Of a DNA stretch of 41,482 bases, positions 5,941 through 14,160 are shown one piece after another. The stretch comes from Arsenicicoccus cauae (GTDB lineage Bacteria; Actinomycetota; Actinomycetes; Actinomycetales; Dermatophilaceae), in NCBI RefSeq assembly GCF_009707125.1, contig NZ_WLVL01000043.1, positions 1 through 41,482 of the forward strand. The letters run 5' to 3'. A program made the position numbers and the translations under genes. Positions within the stretch are counted from its first letter, which is position 1, and each line of letters starts with the position of its first letter. A model generated the notes under the pieces. The model saw only the letters and a list, made by a program, of their open reading frames with translations. It had not been told where the DNA came from and searched no databases.

Positions 5941-7637
5941 ACCCCTCCCAGGCCCTGGCCGAGGTCCTCGTCGACGAGCTGGCCCGGCACGGCGTGACGG
6001 ACGTGGTGCTGTGCCCCGGATCGCGTTCTGCGCCACTGGCCTACGCCGTGCACGCGGCCGACCAGGTGGGGCGGGTGCGGCTGCACGTGCGGGTCGACGA
6101 GCGGTCCGCGGGCTTCCTCGCGCTGGGGCTGGCCAAGGTGTCGCGACGGGTCGTCCCGGTCATCACGACGTCCGGCACGGCCGTCGCCAACCTGCACCCC
6201 GCCGTGCTCGAGGCGCACCACGCCGGCGTGCCGCTGCTGGTGCTGTCGTGCGACCGGCCCGCTGAGCTGCTGCGGACCGGCGCCAACCAGACCACGGTGC
6301 AGCCGGGCATGTTCGGCGAGGCGCTGCGGTGGCGGCACGAGATCCCGGCCCCCGAGCGTCGGGCCGGGCAGGTCGCCGGATGGCGCTCCGTCGTCTCCCG
6401 GGCCTGCGCCGCCGCCACGGGCGCGCTCACGGGGTGGGCGGGCCCGGTGCACCTGGACGTCGGGATGCGAGACCCGTTGACCCCCGGCGACGCTCACGAC
6501 TGGCCCGAGTCCCTCGAGGGGCGACCGGGCGGCGCCCCGTGGACGTCGGCGGCGACCACGGCGCTGCAGTCGGTGACAGGGGTCGAGGACGTCCCCCGCA
6601 CCGTGGTGGTGCTCGGCGACCTGCCCGAGCCGGCGATGGCCGACGAGGCGGTGGCGCTCGCGCGGGCGGCGGGGTGGCCGGTGGTGGCGGAGCCGTTCGG
6701 GCTGATGGACCGGACGTCGGTCCTGCCCCACGGCCCGCTGCTGCTCACGTGCCGCCCCTGGCTCGAGTCGAGCCTGCCCGCGCGGGTGCTCGTGGTGGGC
6801 CGACTGACGCTCACGCGTGACGTCGCCGACCTGCTGCGCCAGGTGGAGCGGGTCGACTGCGTCACGCCGGCGCCCGACTGGCCCGACCCCTCGGCCCGGG
6901 TGAGCCGCGTGCACCCGTGGGAAGCCCTGGCCGCCACCGAGATCCACGAGCGCTCCACCGATGATGAGGCCTGGACGGCCCGGTGGCGCGAGGCGGGTGA
7001 GCGGCTCGCGGCCACCCCGCTCTGGCCCGCGGACGAGCTGTCCGGGCTGACGGTCGCCTCGACCGTGCTGCGTGAGCTGGCCGAGCAGCCCCAGGGCGCA
7101 ACGCTGTTCGTCGGGTCGTCGCAGTCCGCCCGCGACCTCGACTGGGCCTCAGGGGACTTCGCGGCGCCGGTGACCGTCGTCGCCTCGCGCGGGCTCGCGG
7201 GGATCGACGGATGCGTCTCCACCGCAACGGGACTCGCGCTGGCGTCGGGCGCACCGACGTGGGCGCTGATGGGCGACCTGACCTTCCTGCACGACGCCAA
7301 CGGGCTGCTCGTCGGCCCCGGTGAGCCGCGACCCGACCTGACGGTCGTGGTGGTCAACGACGACGGCGGCGCGATCTTCGCGACGCTCGAGCACGGGGAT
7401 CCCTCTCGCGCACGGGAGTTCGAGCGCGTCTTCGGCACGCCGACCGGCACCGAGCTCGGCGCCCTGTGCGCCGCGCACCACGTTGCCCACGAGCGGGTGA
7501 CGACGACGTCGGCGCTGCGAGAGGCGCTGCGCCGCAAGGCCTCCGGCATACGGGTCGTGGAGGTGCCCCTGGCGCGCACCGGGGTCCGCGCGCTGCGGGC
7601 CCAGGTGCGCTCGGCCGTCGCGGCCGTGCTGACCTGA
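5937..7637 (+). CDS. menD: 2-succinyl-5-enolpyruvyl-6-hydroxy-3-cyclohexene-1-carboxylate synthase
   Basis: MenD is the thiamine-diphosphate enzyme that adds the succinic-semialdehyde unit from 2-oxoglutarate to isochorismate. The 566-aa product has the expected length. E55 in VRVDERSAGF is the conserved Glu that activates ThDP. The cofactor/Mg2+ region GDLTFLHDANGLL begins at residue 446 and NDDGGAIF at 474. N-terminal CPGSRSAPLAYA and TTSGTAVANLHPAV are also typical. The start at 5937 is fixed by the ATGA overlap with menC. The gene ends in a short non-coding stretch facing the convergent menF. The menH and menE steps are not encoded nearby. Confidence 0.96.
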   Translation: MNPSQALAEVLVDELARHGVTDVVLCPGSRSAPLAYAVHAADQVGRVRLHVRVDERSAGFLALGLAKVSRRVVPVITTSGTAVANLHPAVLEAHHAGVPLLVLSCDRPAELLRTGANQTTVQPGMFGEALRWRHEIPAPERRAGQVAGWRSVVSRACAAATGALTGWAGPVHLDVGMRDPLTPGDAHDWPESLEGRPGGAPWTSAATTALQSVTGVEDVPRTVVVLGDLPEPAMADEAVALARAAGWPVVAEPFGLMDRTSVLPHGPLLLTCRPWLESSLPARVLVVGRLTLTRDVADLLRQVERVDCVTPAPDWPDPSARVSRVHPWEALAATEIHERSTDDEAWTARWREAGERLAATPLWPADELSGLTVASTVLRELAEQPQGATLFVGSSQSARDLDWASGDFAAPVTVVASRGLAGIDGCVSTATGLALASGAPTWALMGDLTFLHDANGLLVGPGEPRPDLTVVVVNDDGGAIFATLEHGDPSRAREFERVFGTPTGTELGALCAAHHVAHERVTTTSALREALRRKASGIRVVEVPLARTGVRALRAQVRSAVAAVLT

Positions 7638-7662
7638 GCGCTGCACTCCCCGACCCCCTCCG

Positions 7663-7677
7663 CACGCCGACGGCGTG
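7663..7677. terminator. Short stem-loop after menD
   Basis: CACGCCG (7663-7669) and CGGCGTG (7671-7677) are inverted copies around one base, in practice a 5-bp stem with a 5-nt loop. It lies 26 nt past the menD stop. Weak as a terminator on its own. Confidence 0.3.
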
Positions 7678-7737
7678 AGGGTTGCGTCCGACATCCTCGT
7701 CGCACCTCGCGTCGTGCATGGGCGCACCTCCGGCACC

Positions 7738-7765
7738 CCGCATGCCGCATGCCGCATGCCGCAAG
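7738..7765. repeat. 7-bp tandem repeat between menD and menF
   Basis: CCGCATG occurs three times in perfect tandem (7738-7758), followed by a fourth copy with one change (CCGCAAG, 7759-7765). It sits between convergent genes and contains overlapping GCATGC palindromes. Confidence 0.85.
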
Positions 7766-7810
7766 GCAGTCTCCGGGGAAGGTCCCCAGGGCAGCGCCTG
7801 CGCGGTGGAC

Positions 7811-9112
7811 TCAGGAGGACAGGGCGTCGCGCATCGGCACGAGCTTGGCGTCGGACTCGGCCAGCTCGGCCGCGGGGTCCGACCCCGCGACGATGCCGCA
7901 CCCGGCGAACAACCGGATCTCGCGCGGGTCCTCGGGCGAGATGGCCCCCGACCGCAGCGCGATGCCCCACTCGCCGTCCCCGCCCGCGGAGAGCCAGCCC
8001 ACGGGTCCGGCATACCGCCCCCGGTCCATGTGCTCGAGCTCCGTGATCAGGGCCTCCGCGGCGTCGCGGGGTGTCCCGCAGACCGCCGCCGACGGGTGCA
8101 GGGCCTCAGCCAGCGCCAGCGACGTCGAGCGGGACGACAGCACGCCGGCCACGTCCGTGGCGAGGTGCATGACATTGGGCAGGTGCAGGACGAACGGCGA
8201 CTCCGGCACGTTGATCGAGTCGCAGTGCGGGGCCAGGCGATCCGCCACGGAGCGGACGGCGAACTCGTGCTCCACGAGGTCCTTGGAGGAGCGGGCCAGA
8301 TGCGCGGCGAGGGACAGGTCACGCTCGTCGTCGCCCGTCCTGCGGATGGTCCCGGCGAGCACGCGCGAGGTGATGAGGCCTCGCTCGAGCCGGACCAGCA
8401 TCTCCGGCGTGGCCCCGACGAGCCCGTCGACCGAGAAGGCCCAGGTGTTGGGGTAGCTCGTGCTGAGGCGCTGCAGCAGCCGCCGGGTGTCGAGCGGGGC
8501 CAGGCCGCGGGCGGTGAGGTCGCGGGCGAGGACGCACTTGTCGAGCTCGCCGGCGTTGATGCGCGACACGGCCGTCGCGACCGCGCCCATCCACTGGGTC
8601 GGCGTCTGCGAGCCGTCGCCGAAGGACACGCCCTGCGGCGACGCCGGCGCGGGGCGGGCCTCGAGGTGGACCGACGGGGTCGGCTGCCCGGCAGGCGTGC
8701 ACGTCGTCACCCACGCCTCGTCACCTCGCCGTCCCACGACCACCGACGGCACGACCAGCGTGCCGCCCGCGGGCGACGACGAGGAGTAGGCCATGGAGCC
8801 GAAGGCCACGAGCCCGGAGCCGGGGCGGCGGACGTCGTCGTCGACGGACCCCTCGGCCACGAGCGCGGTCCACCACCGCGACGTCTCGGCGAAGCGGTCG
8901 GCCCCGATGGTGTCGACGCGGGCCGCCTGGCCCCACCCGACGATGCCGTCACCGCGTCGTAGCCACGAGAAGATCGCGGTGGCGGGGAGGTTCGCGGGGA
9001 CCAGGCCCAGCAGGTCGCCCGGGTCGGCGATGCGGCGCGTCACGACCCGGAGGGAGGGCACGGGAGCGGGCCCGCCCGTGCCTGTGACGGACGACGTGGT
9101 CGAGATCGTCAC
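7811..9112 (-). CDS. menF: Isochorismate synthase
   Basis: The 433-aa product is a chorismate-utilising enzyme that isomerises chorismate to isochorismate, the entry to menaquinone synthesis. Family blocks visible are ELDKCVLARDL (189-199, with general base K192), GATPEMLVRL (233-242), LAGTIRRTGDDERD (252-265), SSKDLVEHEF (275-284), LHPSAAVCGTPRDAA (338-352) and AGCGIVAGSDPAAE (403-416). Company with menB, C, D and G favours isochorismate synthase over a salicylate or anthranilate enzyme. The GTG at 9112 overlaps the stop of the upstream racemase-like gene (GTGA), which fixes the start and indicates coupling. It is the last gene of a three-gene minus-strand operon whose first two genes look like cell-wall functions. 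Confidence 0.93.
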   Translation of the reverse strand: MTISTTSSVTGTGGPAPVPSLRVVTRRIADPGDLLGLVPANLPATAIFSWLRRGDGIVGWGQAARVDTIGADRFAETSRWWTALVAEGSVDDDVRRPGSGLVAFGSMAYSSSSPAGGTLVVPSVVVGRRGDEAWVTTCTPAGQPTPSVHLEARPAPASPQGVSFGDGSQTPTQWMGAVATAVSRINAGELDKCVLARDLTARGLAPLDTRRLLQRLSTSYPNTWAFSVDGLVGATPEMLVRLERGLITSRVLAGTIRRTGDDERDLSLAAHLARSSKDLVEHEFAVRSVADRLAPHCDSINVPESPFVLHLPNVMHLATDVAGVLSSRSTSLALAEALHPSAAVCGTPRDAAEALITELEHMDRGRYAGPVGWLSAGGDGEWGIALRSGAISPEDPREIRLFAGCGIVAGSDPAAELAESDAKLVPMRDALSS

Positions 9113-10185
9113 CGTCCGGGGACCCCCGGCGACGCGGCTCCGGTGTCTGCGCCCCGCACCTCGACCTCGTCGAAACGCGTGACGGTGATCCGCATGTCGC
9201 ACGCCAGCCAGTCGCCCGGGCGCACCGCGTCGCCCGAGGGGACGCTCACCATCGACACCTGCATGTGCGGGACGTCGGCGTAGGTCAGCCGGCGGCCGTC
9301 GAGCCGGAACGGTGAGGGAGCCCCACCCAGCTGCGTGGCGACGACCCGGGCGGCCTTGCGCGCCGCCAGGCGCGGCGTCATACGGGGACGAGCGGTCTCG
9401 ATGCCGACGCCGTGGGCCGTGCCGCCGCCGACGACCGCCAGCCAGCCGTCCTTGCGAGCGGTCCTCTGCGAGTAGCCGATCGAGCGGCCCCTGGCGACCG
9501 GGTGCACGTCGATCACCTGGCCGTATGCCGTGAGCGCGGCGGGGTCGCCGAGCCACAGGTCGGTGCCCGTGCGGACCAGCACGGCGGTGTCGCCGGCCGA
9601 GCCCGAGAGGCGGCCGACCTCCTCGGCGGTCAGGTGCGAGGCGTAGAGCCGCGGCACCGTGACGCCCAGCTCGCCGAGCCGGTCCAGCAGCGAGGAGACG
9701 AGCTCCACCCGGTCGCCGGAGGGCGGGTTGTGCAGGGCCACGCCCTCGCAGTGCTCGTCGCGCAGGGCGTCGACGAGCGAGGGCAGGCGCGTCCACTCGA
9801 TGCCGTGGCGTCCCATCGGCGAGTCCACCTCGACCACGAACCTGCGCCCGGTGCCGAGCAACTCGCGCAGCATGGTCTCGGATGCCACGGTGTGCACGAG
9901 CCGCGCGTCGCCGGGCAGCGCCCCGCCCGGCAGCGCCTCGCCGGGCAGGGTGGGAAAGAGCACGAGCACGTCGCCGTCCGTGGAGGCGAGGGCCTGCTGC
10001 GCCTCGGCCGGCGTGCCGACGGCGACGACGGGAGCCTGCACGCGGCGGCACTGCGCCAGGACCCGCTCGGCGCCGACGCCGTAGCCGTCGCCCTTGACCA
10101 CGGGCACCACCCAGGGGTGCTCGGCGAGGTAGGCGTCGACGTGCGCCTCCCACCGAGGCTGGTCGATGACGAGCTTGAAGGTCAT
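9109..10185 (-). CDS. Alanine racemase-like PLP enzyme (fold type III)
   Basis: The 358-aa product resembles alanine racemase and related fold-type III PLP enzymes. VVKGDGYGVG (29-38) corresponds to the Alr motif VKANAYGHG, with K31 as the likely PLP-binding lysine. A C-terminal beta-domain-like part with SIGYSQRTARKDGWLAVVG matches the Alr region carrying the second catalytic Tyr. The AHGVG downstream replaces the usual GYADG block, so canonical alanine racemase activity is uncertain. It is locked between a FemX-like gene (ATGA overlap at its start) and menF (GTGA overlap at its end). A role in supplying or modifying amino acids for peptidoglycan bridges is a reasonable inference from the femX partner, not shown. 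Confidence 0.78.
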   Translation of the reverse strand: MTFKLVIDQPRWEAHVDAYLAEHPWVVPVVKGDGYGVGAERVLAQCRRVQAPVVAVGTPAEAQQALASTDGDVLVLFPTLPGEALPGGALPGDARLVHTVASETMLRELLGTGRRFVVEVDSPMGRHGIEWTRLPSLVDALRDEHCEGVALHNPPSGDRVELVSSLLDRLGELGVTVPRLYASHLTAEEVGRLSGSAGDTAVLVRTGTDLWLGDPAALTAYGQVIDVHPVARGRSIGYSQRTARKDGWLAVVGGGTAHGVGIETARPRMTPRLAARKAARVVATQLGGAPSPFRLDGRRLTYADVPHMQVSMVSVPSGDAVRPGDWLACDMRITVTRFDEVEVRGADTGAASPGVPGR

Positions 10186-11345
10186 CCGCGCCGCCCGAGG
10201 TAGAGCTGGAAGGCCTTGTGCAGCAGACGGTTGATCGGCAGGTCCCACTCGCCGACCCGCTCGTGCACGTCGCAACCCACGGAGATCTTGAAGCGGACCA
10301 GCCCCGCGTGCGGGTCGTCGTTGCCGATCTCGTCGGTGATCCCGCGCATGTCGTAGACGGTGCAGCCCTCGGCGAGCGCCCGCTGGATCCCGAACCACTG
10401 GGTGCCGTTCATGGCCCGCGCCTCGCGGCGGGCGGTGGTCGAGGCCCCGTAGAGGTACCAGCAGCGGTCGGCCACGGTGATGTTGATGGTGGCGGCGAGC
10501 AGCTCGCCGTCCAGCTCGCCGAGCGCCAGCTCGAAGCGGGCGGGCGAGCCGGGGGCACCCATGAGCTCGGCCATGCGGTGGAAGTAGGACTCCGGCCGAG
10601 GGGTGAAGCCGTCGCGCTCGGCGGTCTCGACGTAGACGCGGTGGAACGCCGCGACGTCCTCGCGCAGCGTCTCGGGCGTGGCCAGGCGCACCTGCACCCC
10701 GGCCTTGGTGGCGGCCTTGATGTTGCGACGCCACTGCTGGTTCATGCCCTTGAGCAGGGACTCCTCGCTCTGCCCGGCGAGCGGGAGCCCCGCGGTGAGG
10801 CGAGGCTGCCCGGCCGCGAACCCCGGCCCGTCGTCGGCCCGGGACCACCCGCGCGCCTGGAGCCAGGACACGATGGCGGAGCCGGACGCGTCGACGGCGT
10901 CGGCGGGCACGGCATACAGGCTGGTCTGCTCCTCGTCGGCGAGGGCCGCCTTGACCGTCCCGGGCTCCCAGGTGCGCGCGGTCGACGGGCAGCCCACCCG
11001 CAGGGTGAAGGCGCCGGACCGGCGGGCGTGCTCGACGAGCGGGCCGAACCACCGCTGCGGGTCCTCGGCGACCTCGTCCCAGGGCAGCACCGGACCCTCG
11101 GGCAGGTAGGCCAGCGAGCGGCGGACCTTGGGCAGGCGGCGGTGCAGGACCAGACCGACGCCCTGCACGTCGTCATGCTCGTCGACCCAGGCGATGCGCT
11201 CACCCTCCCACTCCGACTTCAGCCTCGCCCAGGAGGAGAGCTGCAGGAAGCTGCCGGAGCGAGCCTCGACGCCCGCGTCCAGGCCCTCGACCGTGAGCGG
11301 CACGACGCGCAGGGGCGATCGGGTGGTGGTCGTCGGCTCGGTCAT
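10182..11345 (-). CDS. FemX/FemAB-type peptidoglycan bridge aminoacyltransferase
   Basis: The 387-aa product has the two GNAT-like halves of Fem-type transferases, which attach amino acids from aminoacyl-tRNA to lipid II peptides to build interpeptide bridges. Recognisable parts are the N-terminal FLQLSSWARLKSEWEG, GMNQQWRRNIKAATKAG in the middle, and the C-terminal NGTQWFGIQRALAEGCTVYDMRGI followed by GLVRFKISVGCDV. GAGGA lies a few bases before the ATG. TAGCCT (minus strand 11405-11400) is a plausible -10. The stop overlaps the racemase-like gene by ATGA. The amino acid transferred cannot be deduced; the homologous family can also act on tRNA-dependent lipid or dipeptide substrates. Confidence 0.86.
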   Translation of the reverse strand: MTEPTTTTRSPLRVVPLTVEGLDAGVEARSGSFLQLSSWARLKSEWEGERIAWVDEHDDVQGVGLVLHRRLPKVRRSLAYLPEGPVLPWDEVAEDPQRWFGPLVEHARRSGAFTLRVGCPSTARTWEPGTVKAALADEEQTSLYAVPADAVDASGSAIVSWLQARGWSRADDGPGFAAGQPRLTAGLPLAGQSEESLLKGMNQQWRRNIKAATKAGVQVRLATPETLREDVAAFHRVYVETAERDGFTPRPESYFHRMAELMGAPGSPARFELALGELDGELLAATINITVADRCWYLYGASTTARREARAMNGTQWFGIQRALAEGCTVYDMRGITDEIGNDDPHAGLVRFKISVGCDVHERVGEWDLPINRLLHKAFQLYLGRRG

Positions 11346-11399
11346 GGTCCTCGTCCGGGTAGGCGGTCGGTCGGGCGCAGGCGAGCCTGGCGCCGGTTC

Positions 11400-11405
11400 A
11401 GGCTA
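11400..11405 (-). promoter_or_regulatory. Candidate -10 box for the femX-racemase-menF operon
   Basis: TAGCCT on the minus strand (11405-11400) fits TANNNT and lies 54 nt before the femX-like ATG. No -35 match was found. The 98-nt divergent region presumably also serves menG. Confidence 0.3.
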
Positions 11406-11443
11406 CACCGGGGGCACGCGGCCGCCGTGTGAAGATGTCCGTC

Positions 11444-12139
11444 ATGAGCCGAGCCACGCTGTCCAAGCAGCCGCACGAGGTCGCCTCGATGTTCGACGAG
11501 ACGGCGGGTCGTTACGACCTGATGAACGACGTCATGACCTTCGGACAGATGCGGCTGTGGCGGCGCGCCGTGACGTCGGCGGTGGGCGCCGGCCCGGGCG
11601 ACACGATCCTGGACATCGCCGCCGGCACCGGCATGAGCAGCCTGCCCTTCGTCGAGGCGGGGGCGCACGTCGTCCCGGCGGACTTCTCGCTGGGGATGCT
11701 GCGGGTCGGCAAGGCCCGCCGCGCGTCCCTGCCCTTCACGGCCGCGGACGCGACCCGGCTGCCCTTCGCCGACGACAGCTTCGACGTCGTCACCATGTCC
11801 TACGGGCTGCGCAACGTCGTCGACACCGACGCGGCGCTCGCGGAGTTCCTGCGGGTCACCCGCCCAGGGGGTCGCCTGGTGGTGGGGGAGTCGAGCCAGC
11901 CCACCAACCGGGCCTTCCGCACCCTCTACACCACCTATCTCATGGGGGCCCTGCCCACGGTGGCCCGGACGCTGTCCAGCAACCCCGACTCCTATGTCTA
12001 CCTGGCGGAGTCGATGCGGGCCTGGCCCGACCAGCGCACGCTCGCGACCCGGATCCAGCGGGCGGGATGGTCTCAGGTGCAGTGGCGCAACCTCACGGGC
12101 GGGATCGCCGCGGTCCACCGGGCGGTCAAGCCCGTATGA
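11444..12139 (+). CDS. menG: Demethylmenaquinone methyltransferase
   Basis: The 231-aa product is a class I SAM-dependent methyltransferase of the UbiE/MenG family, which methylates demethylmenaquinone to menaquinone. [22 protein letters not shown] (residues 8-29) is the family N-terminus, [11 protein letters not shown] (56-66) is the SAM-binding motif I, and the block around [19 protein letters not shown] and [10 protein letters not shown] is conserved. Possible starts are GTG 11429, ATG 11435 and ATG 11444; the last is chosen because [13 protein letters not shown] matches the usual start. The Shine-Dalgarno sequence is poor. It diverges from the femX operon and precedes menJ. Confidence 0.92.
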   Translation: MSRATLSKQPHEVASMFDETAGRYDLMNDVMTFGQMRLWRRAVTSAVGAGPGDTILDIAAGTGMSSLPFVEAGAHVVPADFSLGMLRVGKARRASLPFTAADATRLPFADDSFDVVTMSYGLRNVVDTDAALAEFLRVTRPGGRLVVGESSQPTNRAFRTLYTTYLMGALPTVARTLSSNPDSYVYLAESMRAWPDQRTLATRIQRAGWSQVQWRNLTGGIAAVHRAVKPV

Positions 12140-12181
12140 CCTAGGCCGCGAGCCGCGAGCCGCCCCCGCCCCCGCGTCGCG

Positions 12182-12199
12182 CGAGGGATCGGGCCCTCG
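12182..12199 (+). terminator. GC-rich stem-loop after menG
   Basis: CGAGGG (12182-12187) and CCCTCG (12194-12199) form a 6-bp stem with a 6-nt loop about 40 nt past the menG stop. No T-tract. It would separate menG from the promoter region of menJ. Confidence 0.35.
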
Positions 12200-12221
12200 G
12201 GTCACGATCAGGCGACGATCT

Positions 12222-12237
12222 TGTGAAGGCGTGCACA
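12222..12237. promoter_or_regulatory. CRP/GlxR-like operator upstream of menJ
   Basis: TGTGAAGGCGTGCACA has half-sites TGTGA and GCACA separated by 6 bp, as in the CRP/GlxR consensus TGTGA-N6-TCACA. The flanking bases extend the dyad (CTTGTG/CACAAG). Its centre lies about 60 bp upstream of the start inferred from the -10 at 12278, a classical activator position. Sequence match only. Confidence 0.5.
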
Positions 12238-12253
12238 AGTGAGGCTTGCCTAA
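12235..12253. promoter_or_regulatory. DtxR/IdeR-like iron box upstream of menJ
   Basis: ACAAGTGAGGCTTGCCTAA matches the iron-box consensus TTAGGTTAGGCTAACCTAA at 13 of 19 positions, including the AGGCT core and the CCTAA end. It lies immediately upstream of the inferred -35, so a bound regulator need not block RNA polymerase. It overlaps the CRP-like site by 3 bp. Confidence 0.5.
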
Positions 12254-12254
12254 G

Positions 12255-12283
12255 GCGACATCGGTGCAGAGCCCTCCTAGACT
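12255..12283 (+). promoter_or_regulatory. Candidate sigma-70 promoter for menJ (and nuo read-through)
   Basis: GCGACA (12255-12260) and TAGACT (12278-12283) are spaced 17 bp. The -10 matches TANNNT and the -35 matches TTGACA at 4 of 6. Initiation near 12290 leaves a leader of about 97 nt before the menJ GTG. Confidence 0.4.
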
Positions 12284-12386
12284 CCCGGGGTGGTGCGCCT
12301 CCTGCCGGGGCGGACGGACCCGTCGAGGCCGACGAGCACGGCAGGCACGGACGCGGCCGACGACGGACGACTGATGCGGAGTGACT

Positions 12387-13718
12387 GTGACCTCTCGGAC
12401 GACCCCACGCCCTGCCGGCGTGGAGAGCGCAGACGTCATCGTCGTCGGAGCCGGTCCCGGCGGCTCGGCCACCGCCACCCACCTCGCGCGCCACGGGCTC
12501 GACGTCCTCCTGCTCGACAAGGCCACCTTCCCCCGCGACAAGATCTGCGGCGACGGGCTCACCCCCCGTGCCGTCCGCGAGCTGGCGACGCTGGGCGTCT
12601 CCACGCGCGAGGAGGACGGCTGGATCCGCAACAAGGGCCTGCGGATCGTCGGGGCGGGGCAGACCTTCGAGCTGGACTGGCCGGAGAGCTCGGCCTTCCC
12701 GGGCTACGGCCTGGCCCGCGCCCGTGCGACCCTCGACGAGACCCTGGCCCGGCACGCCGTCGCGACCGGCGCCCGCCTGATGGAGGGCATGAACGTCACC
12801 GCCCCCGTCGTCGAGCGTGGCCGGGTCGTCGGCGTCCAGGCCAAGGTGATGCAGGACGGGCGCGCCACGGGCGAGGTCCGCGAGCTGCGGGCACCCGTGG
12901 TCATCGCCTCCGACGGCGTCTCCAGCCGGCTCGGGACCGCCGTGGGCCGCCAGAAGCTCGACCGCCGCCCCATGGGCGTCGCGGCGCGCACCTACTACAC
13001 GAGCCCGCGCACGCACGACGACTACATGGAGTCCTGGCTCGAGCTTTGGGTGCCGGAGGACCCGTATGCCGACCCGGCCGACCCTGCTGCCAAGCGCATC
13101 CTGCTGCCCGGCTACGGCTGGATCTTCGCCCTCGGCGACGGGCGGGTGAACGTAGGCCTGGGCATGCTCGACACGTCGCCCGCCTTCGGCCAGGTCGACT
13201 ACAAGGACCTGCTGCGCCGCTGGGTGGCCACGCTGCCTCCCGAGTGGGAGTGCACCCCCGAGACCATGACCGCCCCCATGCGCGGAGCAGCGCTGCCCAT
13301 GGCCCTCAACCGTCAGCCGCTGTACGCCGACGGGCTGCTGCTCGTCGGCGACGCCGGGGGGATGGTCAACCCGTTCAACGGCGAGGGGATCGACTACGCC
13401 ATGGAGGCCGGGCGGCACAGCGCCGAGGTCGTGGTGCAGGCCTTCGCGCGGTCGGACGACGCGGGGCGCGAGCGTGTGTTGCAGGCCTACCCACGGGTCA
13501 TGAAGGACCAGCTCGGCGGCTACTACACCCTGGGCCGGGGGTTCGCCTCGCTGATCGGCCACCCCGAGGTCATGCGCCTGGCGGTGAGGTACGGCCTGCC
13601 GCGCCGGACCCTGATGAAGCTGCTGCTGAAGGTCATGGCCAACCTCGCCGACGAGCACAGCCCCGCGCTGACCGACCGGGCGATCACGGCCCTCACCCGT
13701 CTGGTGCCCTCGTCATGA
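12387..13718 (+). CDS. menJ: Geranylgeranyl reductase-family FAD oxidoreductase, probable menaquinone side-chain reductase
   Basis: The 443-aa product is an FAD-dependent reductase of the geranylgeranyl reductase family. It shows the dinucleotide motif GAGPGG (21-26), the family block FPRDKICGDGLTPRAV (48-63), and LLLVGDAGGMVNPFNGEGI (317-335), where GD at 321-322 contacts FAD. In mycobacteria the relative MenJ saturates one isoprene unit of menaquinone, and there too it is next to the polyprenyl synthase and htpX homologues. The location between menG and nuoA supports the same role. GTG 12387 is preferred over GTG 12381 because GGAG at 12378-12381 then has a 5-nt spacing. menJ is preceded by stacked CRP-like and DtxR-like sites and followed 73 nt later by nuoA. 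Confidence 0.88.
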   Translation: MTSRTTPRPAGVESADVIVVGAGPGGSATATHLARHGLDVLLLDKATFPRDKICGDGLTPRAVRELATLGVSTREEDGWIRNKGLRIVGAGQTFELDWPESSAFPGYGLARARATLDETLARHAVATGARLMEGMNVTAPVVERGRVVGVQAKVMQDGRATGEVRELRAPVVIASDGVSSRLGTAVGRQKLDRRPMGVAARTYYTSPRTHDDYMESWLELWVPEDPYADPADPAAKRILLPGYGWIFALGDGRVNVGLGMLDTSPAFGQVDYKDLLRRWVATLPPEWECTPETMTAPMRGAALPMALNRQPLYADGLLLVGDAGGMVNPFNGEGIDYAMEAGRHSAEVVVQAFARSDDAGRERVLQAYPRVMKDQLGGYYTLGRGFASLIGHPEVMRLAVRYGLPRRTLMKLLLKVMANLADEHSPALTDRAITALTRLVPSS

Positions 13719-13749
13719 CCGCCCGTGAGCGAGCCCACCTGGCTGACCC

Positions 13750-13755
13750 TAGGAT
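13750..13755 (+). promoter_or_regulatory. Candidate -10 box for the nuo operon
   Basis: TAGGAT fits the actinobacterial TANNNT consensus and lies 36 nt before the nuoA ATG. A -35 is not clear (TGAGCG at 13726-13731, 18-bp spacer). Transcription from the menJ promoter could also continue through. Confidence 0.4.
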
Positions 13756-13791
13756 GAAGTCGCAGACCAACCGAAAGGGGTGCGTGGCGGG

Positions 13792-14157
13792 ATGAGCATC
13801 AACCCGTATGTGCCGATCCTCTTCCTCTTCGCCCTCGGCGTGGCCTTCGCCGTGGTGTCGGTGCTCGTCTTCGGCTTCATCGGCCCCAGGCGCTACAACC
13901 GCGCGAAGCTCGACTCCTACGAGTGCGGCATCGAGCCCAGCCCGGTGGCCAAGGGCGGAGGTCGCGTCCCGGTCAAGTACTACGTGACCGCGATGCTCTT
14001 CATCATCTTCGACGTGGAGTCGCTGTTCCTGCTGCCGTTCGCGGTGGCGTTCGACCGGCTCGGGCTCTTCGCCCTGGTCGAGATGGTGCTGTTCGTGCTG
14101 ACCGTCTTCATCGCGTACGCCTACGTCTGGCGTCGCGGCGGATTGGAGTGGGACTGA
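13792..14157 (+). CDS. nuoA: NADH-quinone oxidoreductase subunit A
   Basis: The 121-aa product is the small three-helix membrane subunit NuoA (ND3) of respiratory complex I. The conserved loop [12 protein letters not shown] after TM1 and [18 protein letters not shown] in TM2 are diagnostic. The loop cysteine corresponds to the redox/conformation-sensitive Cys of ND3. The ATG at 13792 gives the canonical start MSINPYVPI; a GTG 12 nt upstream would add MRGG. A GGCGGG just before the ATG is a weak SD. nuoB begins 3 nt after the stop. It is the first of fourteen nuo genes in canonical order A to N. Confidence 0.97.
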   Translation: MSINPYVPILFLFALGVAFAVVSVLVFGFIGPRRYNRAKLDSYECGIEPSPVAKGGGRVPVKYYVTAMLFIIFDVESLFLLPFAVAFDRLGLFALVEMVLFVLTVFIAYAYVWRRGGLEWD

Positions 14158-14160
14158 CCC

